This document shows positions 1 to 5,835 of a DNA stretch of 6,337 bases, piece by piece. The notes beneath the pieces were generated by a model, which worked only from the letters and a program-made list of their open reading frames with translations, was not told the origin of the DNA and did not search any database. This DNA is from Paracoccaceae bacterium (GTDB taxonomy: Bacteria > Pseudomonadota > Alphaproteobacteria > Rhodobacterales > Rhodobacteraceae): NCBI GenBank assembly GCA_007121055.1, contig SKMM01000333.1, positions 1 to 6,337 on the forward strand, given 5' to 3'. The translations under genes were made by a program, and so were the position numbers. How positions within the stretch are numbered: the stretch's first letter is position 1; each line of letters starts with the position of its first letter.

Positions 1-2560
1 CCGAGCTTTCCTCCGAGGTCTCGGCGGTGCCGCCAACCTCGATCAGGTAGCCCGGCGGCAGCGTGGCATTCAGCGCCGCGATGTCGGCCTCCAGCGCCGC
101 GACCACCGTTTCGGGCAGCACACCGGGGGCGACATCGGCCAGCACGGTCAGTGTCGGCACCCGGTCGCGGCGCCAGATCAGCGGCTGTTCCTGGCTGTAG
201 GCGAAGGTGGCGAAGGCCCCCAGCGCCACCGTCCGCCCGCCCGGCACCGGCACCTGCAGCGTCGCGAGCCCCTCCAGCGAGACGCGGTCTTCGGCCTGGG
301 CGCGGGCCACGACATTCACGAGGTAGATGTCGTCGCGCAGCTGTGTGACCGGCGCGCCGGAGACGGCGGTGTTGAGCACATTTGCGAGCTGCGCGCTGGT
401 CAGACCGAGGCGCCGGGCCTGATCCTGGTCGACCTCGATGGTGAGCTGTCGCGCCGGTTCGATCCAGTCGAAATGCACGCGCCGGGCATCGGGGTTGCCG
501 GCCACGACCTCGGCCAGCCGCAGCGCCTGGGTGCGGATCACCTCGATGTCGGGGCCGCTCAGCCGGTATTGCAGAGGCCAGCCGATGGGCGGGCCCATCT
601 CCAGCGGGCTGACGCGGGTCACGGCCTCGGGGAACTCCTCGACCAGAAAGGCGTCAAGCGTCGCCTCGAGCCGCTTGCGCGCCGCGATGTCGCGCGCCAT
701 CACCACGATCTGGCTGTGGTTGTCGCTGGGCGGGCGGATCGCCAGCGGCAGGTAGAAGCGGATGACGTTGCGCCCAATGTAGCTGGTCCAGAAGTCCACG
801 TCCTCGCTGGCGTCGAGATAGGCCTCCACCCGCTTGATCGCGGTCTCGCTGGCGAAGATGGAGCTGGAGCGCGGGAGCTGGAAATCGACGATCAGCTCGT
901 TGCGGTCCGAGGCCGGAAAGAACTGCTGGTTGACCTGCTGGAGCGCGAACAGGGCCCCCACGAAGACGGCAGCCGTCACGGCGATGGTGATCCAGCGCCC
1001 GGTGATCGCGATGTTCAGGGCGCGGGCGAAGAGCTTCAGGAACCGCCCCGGCTCGTCCGATGTCCCCGCCGCCGGCGGCTTCAGCAGGACGCCCGCGACC
1101 ACCGGCGTGAACATCACCGCCACCAGCCAGGAGGCGATGAGCGCGATGGCCACCACCTGAAACAGCGAGATGGTGTATTCGCCGCCCGCGCTCTGGGCAA
1201 AGCCGATGGGCACGAAACCCGCGATGGTGATCAGCGTGCCCGTCAGCATCGGCGCGGCGAGGCGCTTGTAGGCATGGGTCGCGCCCTCGGCCACCGTGTC
1301 GCCCGCCGCCAGTCGGCGCAGGATCGCGTCTGTGGTGGTCATGGCGTCGTCCACCAGCAGCGCCAGCGCGATGATCAGCGCGCCCAGCGAGACCCGGTGC
1401 AGGTCGATCCCAAGGGTCTGCATCACAAGGAATGTGGTCGCCAGCGTGACCGGGATCGCCACAGCCACCACCGCTCCGGGGCGCACCCCCAATGACAGGA
1501 AGCTGATCGTCAGGATGATCGCGATGGCCTGATAGAGCGAGGTGGTGAAATCGCCGATGGCGGTGATGACCACCGCGGGCTGGTTGGCGATCAGGTGCGG
1601 CTCGATCCCGATGGGCAGGTCGGCGACGATGCCGGCCATGGCGCGCTCGATATCGGCGCCGAGCTGGAGGATGTCGCCGCCCTCACGCATGGAGATCGCG
1701 AGCGCGATGGCGCGCTCGCCGTTGACGTGCAGCAGCGGCTGCGGCGGATCGACGAAGCCGCGCCGGACGCTGGCGATGTCGCCCAGCCGGATCGCCCGGC
1801 CGTCGGCGATCAGGGAGACCTCGAGAATGTCGGCCTCGGTCTCGAAGGCGCCGGTGACGCGCAGGATCAGGTTCTCCTGTCCCGACCGGATGGTGCCCGA
1901 GGGCCGCACCACGTTCTGCGCGCCGATGGCGGCGAAGATCTGGCCATAGTCGAGCCCCATGGCGGCGACCCGCTCGGGCTGGAACTCGACGAAGATCGTC
2001 TCGTCCTGCACGCCGAGGAATTCGGCCTTGCCGATCCCCTCGACCTGCGCGAGCAGGCGCGAGCGCACGCCGTCGACGTAATCGCGCAGCTCGCGGTCGG
2101 AAAACCCGTCGGCGGTGAAGCCGTAGATGATGCCGAAGACATCGCCGAAATCGTCGTTGAAGAAGGGACCCAGCACGCCCTGCGGCAGGGTGTGGCGGAT
2201 GTCGCCCACGCTGTTGCGGACCTCCTGCCAGACCTCGGGCACGCGGGCGGGCGGGAACTCGCCCGCCAGATCGACATAGATGGTGACGATCCCGGGCCGG
2301 GTGATCGAGCGCACGGCGTCGAGGCCGGTGGTCGATTCGAGCTGCCGTTCCAGCCGGTCGGTGAGCTGGCGCTGGGTCTCATCGATGGTGGCCCCGGGCC
2401 ACACCGCGGTCACCAGCATGGTCTTGATGGTGAAACTCGGATCCTCGTCGCGCCCGAGATTGACGTAGGAGAACGCCCCGGCCACGACCGCGACCAGCAT
2501 CAGATAGACGGTCAGCGCCCGGCTGCGCGTCGCCCATTCCGAAAGGTTCGGGCCGATCAT
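1..2560 (-). CDS. RND efflux permease, HAE1/AcrB superfamily (C-terminus outside window)
   Basis: Inner-membrane proton-driven permease of a tripartite efflux pump, which takes amphiphilic substrates from the membrane or periplasm and passes them to an outer-membrane channel. I translated 853 residues by hand from an ATG at 2560 with no stop; homologues are about 1020-1050 residues, so TM8-12 lie beyond the left edge. The layout is TM1 about 15-31, porter and docking part one about 40-330, TM2-TM6 about 338-490, TM7 about 523-541, then the second periplasmic part. The TM4 proton-relay pair is intact as D404-D405 in ALLVDDAM (AcrB D407/D408). Other hallmarks are GRDEDPSFTIKT (36-47), QQFFPASDR (545-553) and GPPIGWPLQYRLSGPD (656-671), which recall the MexK/TriC-like branch rather than AcrB itself; that branch call is from memory. 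The start overlaps the adaptor stop as ATGA (2557-2560), so translation is probably coupled. Substrate cannot be read from the sequence. Confidence 0.95.
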   Translation of the reverse strand, partial: MIGPNLSEWATRSRALTVYLMLVAVVAGAFSYVNLGRDEDPSFTIKTMLVTAVWPGATIDETQRQLTDRLERQLESTTGLDAVRSITRPGIVTIYVDLAGEFPPARVPEVWQEVRNSVGDIRHTLPQGVLGPFFNDDFGDVFGIIYGFTADGFSDRELRDYVDGVRSRLLAQVEGIGKAEFLGVQDETIFVEFQPERVAAMGLDYGQIFAAIGAQNVVRPSGTIRSGQENLILRVTGAFETEADILEVSLIADGRAIRLGDIASVRRGFVDPPQPLLHVNGERAIALAISMREGGDILQLGADIERAMAGIVADLPIGIEPHLIANQPAVVITAIGDFTTSLYQAIAIILTISFLSLGVRPGAVVAVAIPVTLATTFLVMQTLGIDLHRVSLGALIIALALLVDDAMTTTDAILRRLAAGDTVAEGATHAYKRLAAPMLTGTLITIAGFVPIGFAQSAGGEYTISLFQVVAIALIASWLVAVMFTPVVAGVLLKPPAAGTSDEPGRFLKLFARALNIAITGRWITIAVTAAVFVGALFALQQVNQQFFPASDRNELIVDFQLPRSSSIFASETAIKRVEAYLDASEDVDFWTSYIGRNVIRFYLPLAIRPPSDNHSQIVVMARDIAARKRLEATLDAFLVEEFPEAVTRVSPLEMGPPIGWPLQYRLSGPDIEVIRTQALRLAEVVAGNPDARRVHFDWIEPARQLTIEVDQDQARRLGLTSAQLANVLNTAVSGAPVTQLRDDIYLVNVVARAQAEDRVSLEGLATLQVPVPGGRTVALGAFATFAYSQEQPLIWRRDRVPTLTVLADVAPGVLPETVVAALEADIAALNATLPPGYLIEVGGTAETSEESS

Positions 2561-3648
2561 GAGCCGTCACCCAGCAGACGCACCTCCTGGCCCGGGCGCA
2601 GTGCCTGCACCCCGGCGGTGACCACCCGTTCGCCGATGTCCAGCCCGTATTCGATGCTGACGGTCGCCGGGTTGAACCGCGCTACCCCCACGGGGCGCAG
2701 CGCCACGGTGTTGGTCTCGGGGTCCACCACCCAGACAGCCGGCGCGCCCTCGGACGAGGTCAGCGCGCTGGCGGGCAGCTCGATCCCGCCGAGGCCGCCG
2801 ACATGCACCCGCCCGGTGACGGTGGAGCCCAGCCGCATCGCGGCCGGCGGGTCAATCAGCCCGACCCGGACGCGGATCGTTCCGGTCACGGCGTCGGCGC
2901 GCGGGGCGACCTCGCGCACGCGGCCCTGCGCGCTCACCCCGGGATCGAGGCTGAGGGTGACGGTGACCTCCGGATCGGGCGGGGTCCGGGCGACCATCGC
3001 CGCAGACACGTCGAACACCGCGTCCTTGCCTTCGTCGCGCGCGAGCTGGACGATCCGCCGCCCGGGCTGCACCACCTCGCCGGCCTCGGCGCCGACGGCG
3101 GTGACCACGCCGGGCGCATCGGCCAGAAGCTCGGTGTCGGCCAGCCGCTGCCGGGCGATCGCGACCTGCGCCTCGGCGGCGTCGAAGGCCCCCTGGGCCG
3201 AGGTCAGCTGCTGCTCGGCGCGGTCGAGCCCGGCCTGCGAGACGAAGTCGCGCTCGAAGAGCTGGCGCTGTCGGTCGAAGTTGGAGCGCGCCTCGGCCAG
3301 TTGCCCGGCTGCGGCGGCGAGCGAGGCCTCGGCGGACCGCAGGGCGTTCTGCTCGTCGGTGGCATCGAGCCGGCCGATCAGCTGGCCGGCCTCGACCGTG
3401 TCTCCCAGCTGCACCGGCCGCTCCACCAGTCGGCCGCCAATGCGGAAGGCGAGATCGACCTCGATCTGGCTTTCGACCGTCCCCGACACCGCGAAGGTCT
3501 CGCCCGCGGCCGTCTCCTGCACGAGGACGCTGCGCACCGGCCGGAGTTCGGGCACGTCGGCGCCGTCATCGTCGTCGCAGGCGGCGAGCAGGAGGGTCAA
3601 GCCGAGGGCGAGCAGCATGCCGCGGGAGGCCGGCCGTGGTGCGGACAT
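2557..3648 (-). CDS. RND periplasmic adaptor (membrane fusion protein), lipoprotein
   Basis: Periplasmic adaptor that bridges the RND permease encoded directly downstream to an outer-membrane channel. With the ATG at 3648 it has 363 residues, normal for the family. A basic N-terminus and hydrophobic stretch (11-23) end in the lipobox L21-A22-A23-C24, followed by four aspartates (25-28). By the enterobacterial Lol rule, Asp at +2 keeps a lipoprotein in the inner membrane, as expected for an adaptor. Domains in order are the first lipoyl half about 65-95 (FRIGGRLVERPVQLGDTVEAG), an alpha-helical hairpin about 97-171 rich in Ala, Gln and Glu, the second lipoyl half about 172-203 (APGVVTAVGAEAGEVV), a beta-barrel about 208-284 and a membrane-proximal domain about 286-361. 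The frame stays open upstream to a GTG at 3741, but that start would bury the signal peptide and lacks a ribosome site. GGAAGGA eight bases before 3648 decides the start. The stop overlaps the permease start. Confidence 0.93.
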   Translation of the reverse strand: MSAPRPASRGMLLALGLTLLLAACDDDDGADVPELRPVRSVLVQETAAGETFAVSGTVESQIEVDLAFRIGGRLVERPVQLGDTVEAGQLIGRLDATDEQNALRSAEASLAAAAGQLAEARSNFDRQRQLFERDFVSQAGLDRAEQQLTSAQGAFDAAEAQVAIARQRLADTELLADAPGVVTAVGAEAGEVVQPGRRIVQLARDEGKDAVFDVSAAMVARTPPDPEVTVTLSLDPGVSAQGRVREVAPRADAVTGTIRVRVGLIDPPAAMRLGSTVTGRVHVGGLGGIELPASALTSSEGAPAVWVVDPETNTVALRPVGVARFNPATVSIEYGLDIGERVVTAGVQALRPGQEVRLLGDGS

Positions 3649-3656
3649 CGAGAGGA

Positions 3657-3663
3657 TCCTTCC
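3657..3663 (-). promoter_or_regulatory. Ribosome binding site of the adaptor gene
   Basis: On the minus strand GGAAGGA lies eight bases before the ATG at 3648. It fixes the start so that a proper lipoprotein signal peptide begins the protein, and argues against the GTG at 3741 in the same frame. Confidence 0.75.
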
Positions 3664-3710
3664 GGAGGGTCGGGGGGAGCCGGGCGGCACCCGCCGTCGG
3701 GTCGCGGGGA

Positions 3711-3735
3711 GCAGCCCGCCGATTCGGCGGGCTGC
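3711..3735 (-). terminator. Perfect 11-bp stem-loop between AbgT-family and adaptor genes
   Basis: GCAGCCCGCCG pairs perfectly with CGGCGGGCTGC around a three-base loop. It begins 58 bases after the stop of the AbgT-family gene and ends 62 bases before the adaptor start, both on the minus strand. Its position suits a terminator or a 3'-end stabiliser of the upstream message. No T-run follows on either strand (TCCCCGCG on the minus side), so it is not a classical intrinsic terminator. It could instead act as an attenuating or processing hairpin in a shared transcript. Confidence 0.5.
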
Positions 3736-3740
3736 AATCA

Positions 3741-3752
3741 CTTGAGGTCAAA
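3741..3752 (-). promoter_or_regulatory. Possible -35 / SoxR-like half-site upstream of the adaptor-RND genes
   Basis: The minus strand reads TTTGACCTCAAG, followed by TGATTGC. It contains a good -35-like TTGACC, and CCTCAAGT matches one half of the known SoxR operator (CCTCAAGTTAACTTGAGG). The second half is not present, and no -10-like hexamer lies 16-19 bases downstream, where the 11-bp stem falls instead. It is listed only as a candidate because it is the one promoter-like element in the 144-bp gap before the pump genes. Confidence 0.2.
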
Positions 3753-3792
3753 CTTCCGCTTGCTGCGATGCGGCATCTGGCATGACGGCGCG

Positions 3793-5343
3793 TCACACCC
3801 CCAGGGGCAGGCCTAGCGAATACCACCCGGCCAGCAGGAGCGTCCACAGGATCAGCAGGATCACCGAATAGGGCAGCATCAGCGCCACGATGGTCCCTAT
3901 CCCGGCGTCCTTCACGTATTTCTGCGCGAAGCCCACCATCACGGCGAGATAGACGTTGAGCGGCGTGATCACGTTCATCGGGCTGTCGCCGACCCGGTAC
4001 GCCGCCAGCACGAGGTCCGGGTCCCCCCCCAGCCGCATGAAGAGCGGGATGAACACGGGTGCGAGGATCGCCCATTTCGCCAGGGCCCCGGTCAGGATGA
4101 TGTCGATGAGCGCCACCAGCCCGACGAAGAGGAAGATGTAGCCCACCGCCCCGATCGGCGCGGTCTGCAGGATCTCGGCCAGGTTCACCGCCAGCACGGT
4201 GGCGAGGTTGGTGTAGTTGAAGAAGGCGATGAAGTTCGCGATCACGAACAGCAGGAAGATCATGCCCGCCAGGTTGCCCCAGGTCTTCACCACGAGGCCG
4301 ATGGCGGCGGTGACATCCTTGATCGTGCCCGCGGCGCGCCCGTAGGCATAGCCGACGAACAGGAACATCAGGCTGAGCAGGATGATGAGCCCCGACATGA
4401 AGGGCGAGCCGGCCATGATCCCGCCGGTCTCCTGATTGCGCAGGATGCCGAAGGGCACAGGCGGCAGGGTCAGGAGCGCGAGCACGCCAAGGAAGATCAG
4501 CGCGGCGCGGCCCGCGGCCTTCAGGCCCGCCTGTTCGGCCGGGGTCAGGCCTTCATGCGGCTCGACCGGCAGCCCGCCGGTGTAGGGTCCGAGGCGGGGT
4601 TCGACGTATTTCTCGGTGATGAGTGTGCAGATGATCGCCATCACGATGGACGACACGATCATGAAGAAGATGTTGCCCACGGGCGTGATCTGCTGCGAGG
4701 GGTCGACCGTGCGCACCGCATCGTTCGTGACCTCGACCAGCAGCGCATCGGTGGGCGTGACGAAGACGTTGACGAGGAACACCGCCGCGACGCCGCTGAA
4801 GCCCGCGGCAAGACCCGCCAGCGGGTGCCGGCCAAGGCTGTGGAAGGCCGCGGCCGCCAGCGGAACCAGTACCAGATACCCGGCGTCGGCGGCGATGGAG
4901 GACATCACGCCCGCAAGCACGATCATGAAGGTGAAGTACTTCTCGGGCGCGACCATGACGAGCTTGCGCACCAGCGTGGCGATCAGACCGGATTCCTCGG
5001 CCAGACCGACGCCGATCATCGCCACCAGGATCACGCCGACGCCGGTGAAGGCGAGGAAGTTCGCCACCGGGCTCGTCACCATGAAACGGATGCCGTCGGG
5101 CGAGAGGAGGCTGCGCACCGCGCTGGTCTGCTCCACGATCTCGCCCAGCCGTTCGTCGTAGCCCTCGTAGGTGACCGAGGTGCCGAGAAGCCCGAAGATC
5201 ACCGACAGCACGATGATGATGGCGATGAGGTAAAAGAAGATGATCGCCGGATGCGGCACGGCGTTGCCCACCCGCTCGACAACGCCGAGCCAGCCGCTGA
5301 GTGAGGCCTGCTTTTCGTCACCCGTCTTTTCTGGTGTTGCCAA
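3793..5343 (-). CDS. AbgT-family transporter (p-aminobenzoyl-glutamate / sulfonamide-type), TTG start
   Basis: Polytopic inner-membrane secondary transporter. Characterised relatives are E. coli AbgT (p-aminobenzoyl-glutamate uptake) and MtrF and YdaH (antimetabolite export). At 516 residues it has the usual family length. Recognisable stretches are WLGVVERVGNAVPHP (18-32), SSIAADAGYLVLVPLA (148-163), GRHPLAGLAAGFSGV (171-185), AKWAILAPVFIPLFM (422-436) and AAYRVGDSPMNVITPL (447-462). W424, P442, R450, D453 and P461 have exactly the spacing of the functional residues I recall for YdaH (W400, P418, R426, D429, P437), and D199 fits the conserved Asp of the first half. Positions 414 and 419-421 differ from the usual family sequence. 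The start codon is TTG, seven bases behind a G8 run (5351-5358) that must serve as the ribosome site; no ATG or GTG lies nearby in frame before the first conserved segment. The adaptor gene follows after 144 bp. Substrate and direction cannot be settled from sequence. Confidence 0.92.
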   Translation of the reverse strand: MATPEKTGDEKQASLSGWLGVVERVGNAVPHPAIIFFYLIAIIIVLSVIFGLLGTSVTYEGYDERLGEIVEQTSAVRSLLSPDGIRFMVTSPVANFLAFTGVGVILVAMIGVGLAEESGLIATLVRKLVMVAPEKYFTFMIVLAGVMSSIAADAGYLVLVPLAAAAFHSLGRHPLAGLAAGFSGVAAVFLVNVFVTPTDALLVEVTNDAVRTVDPSQQITPVGNIFFMIVSSIVMAIICTLITEKYVEPRLGPYTGGLPVEPHEGLTPAEQAGLKAAGRAALIFLGVLALLTLPPVPFGILRNQETGGIMAGSPFMSGLIILLSLMFLFVGYAYGRAAGTIKDVTAAIGLVVKTWGNLAGMIFLLFVIANFIAFFNYTNLATVLAVNLAEILQTAPIGAVGYIFLFVGLVALIDIILTGALAKWAILAPVFIPLFMRLGGDPDLVLAAYRVGDSPMNVITPLNVYLAVMVGFAQKYVKDAGIGTIVALMLPYSVILLILWTLLLAGWYSLGLPLGV

Positions 5344-5350
5344 GAAACTG

Positions 5351-5358
5351 CCCCCCCC
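5351..5358 (-). promoter_or_regulatory. G8 tract serving as ribosome binding site of the AbgT-family gene
   Basis: On the minus strand eight consecutive G end seven bases before the TTG start codon (spacer CAGTTTC). No other purine-rich anti-16S match is present, so the run itself is the likely Shine-Dalgarno. Homopolymer runs of this length can slip in replication, which would change the spacing. Confidence 0.45.
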
Positions 5359-5395
5359 GAAGCCTGTGCGACGGGCACGTCAGCCGTCCCGCCGT

Positions 5396-5406
5396 CACGA
5401 ATCGTG
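5396..5406. promoter_or_regulatory. 11-bp dyad CACGAATCGTG, candidate operator of the AbgT-family gene
   Basis: A perfect 5-1-5 inverted repeat (CACGA-A-TCGTG) lies 53-63 bases upstream of the TTG start at 5343. The position suits a repressor or activator site, but the cognate regulator is not in the window and such a short dyad can arise by chance. Confidence 0.3.
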
Positions 5407-5497
5407 CATCTCCACACTACGCGCCAGCCCGCCGTTTTTTACCAGCCAGCCAAGAAACGCAGACAAGTCGCACCCGTCGAACTTCGGAGGACCGGAC

Positions 5498-5623
5498 ATG
5501 CGGATCCCAGTGCAAGACGCGGCTTGCGACTCAGTTCTTCAAAAGAAGTATCAGGAACCCCGGGGACAGAATGTCTACATGATTACATTTGCCCAGAAAT
5601 CCTTCGTTTTATGGGCGGAGTGA
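5498..5623 (+). CDS. Candidate small ORF of 41 residues, unknown function
   Basis: ATG at 5498 is preceded by CGGAGG (5485-5490) with a seven-base spacer, as good a ribosome site as that of the downstream SLC13-type gene. It encodes 41 residues, starting MRIPVQDAACDSVLQ and ending MITFAQKSFVLWAE, and stops with TGA at 5621-5623, 212 bases before the SLC13-type start. I recognise no family, and there is no signal peptide or clear membrane segment. Codon use differs from the flanking genes: TTA, TCA, ACA, ATT, CTT and TAT occur, and third positions are not G/C-biased. That argues for a leader peptide, a young or transferred frame, or a chance ORF in non-coding DNA. The ribosome site is the only positive evidence. 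Confidence 0.3.
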   Translation: MRIPVQDAACDSVLQKKYQEPRGQNVYMITFAQKSFVLWAE

Positions 5624-5802
5624 TCCTTGCGGACCTGATGTCTCTCCCTGCTAGATACCTTGGATAATTGAGGTTTTGGGCCCATCCCGGACCCGATTCG
5701 TGGAATGATGGCGAAAGCGTATTGCAGCCTTTGGCCAGCCTCGCATAAGGTCCGACGTTACGAACAGCCGCGCGCCGCATTCGCCCGCGCATGGCCCAAA
5801 AA

Positions 5803-5813
5803 ATGTCAGACAT
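5803..5813. promoter_or_regulatory. 11-bp dyad ATGTCAGACAT, candidate operator in the SLC13-type leader
   Basis: A perfect 5-1-5 inverted repeat (ATGTC-A-GACAT) ends ten bases before the GGAGG ribosome site of the plus-strand permease. Its ATGTNNNACAT form resembles the TNGTNNNACNA-type operators of FadR/FCD-group GntR regulators, which often control organic-acid transport. This is a resemblance only; no regulator gene is in the window. Confidence 0.35.
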
Positions 5814-5823
5814 CAGTTCTTCC

Positions 5824-5828
5824 GGAGG
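5824..5828 (+). promoter_or_regulatory. Ribosome binding site of the SLC13-type gene
   Basis: GGAGG with a seven-base spacer (CCCGACC) before the ATG at 5836. It fixes the start directly ahead of the first membrane segment. Confidence 0.8.
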
Positions 5829-5835
5829 CCCGACC

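Larger units (their letters stand above)
5344..5835. other. Divergent intergenic region, 492 bp
   Basis: Separates the minus-strand AbgT-family gene from the plus-strand SLC13-type gene. Its centre (about 5535-5760) is clearly richer in A and T than the flanking genes, as expected for promoters. It holds an 11-bp dyad near each gene (5396-5406 and 5803-5813), a third weaker dyad (5565-5575), a ten-base direct repeat TCAGTTCTTC (5531-5540 and 5813-5822) and one small open frame with a ribosome site (5498-5623). I see no convincing sigma-70 promoter, tRNA or mobile-element end. No hairpin with a T-run was found; the T6 at 5434-5439 has no stem before it. Confidence 0.7.

Noticed and set aside
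3649..3741. N-terminal extension of the adaptor to a GTG at 3741
   Set aside because: It would put 31 Arg/Pro-rich residues before the lipoprotein signal peptide, has no ribosome site and runs through the stem-loop. The ATG at 3648 has GGAAGGA at eight bases.
473..3816. Long open frames on the plus strand opposite the RND and adaptor genes (for example 473-1495, 1595-3745 and 2803-3816)
   Set aside because: They are antisense to clear RND and adaptor sequence, are rich in Arg, His, Gly and Pro low-complexity stretches and show no family motif. High third-position GC in the real genes removes stops from the opposite frames.
4555..5304. Plus-strand open frame of 249 codons inside the AbgT-family gene
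   Set aside because: Its product is almost all Asp, His, Glu, Gly and Arg, the typical mirror of a hydrophobic membrane-protein gene on the other strand.
5434..5439. T6 run on the plus strand as an intrinsic terminator
   Set aside because: No inverted repeat precedes it, and no plus-strand gene ends nearby.
5722..5749. Promoter-like hexamers TTGCAG and CATAAG, 16 bases apart, before the SLC13-type gene
   Set aside because: The match to sigma-70 consensus is weak and the spacing is short; such pairs are expected by chance in an A/T-richer stretch.
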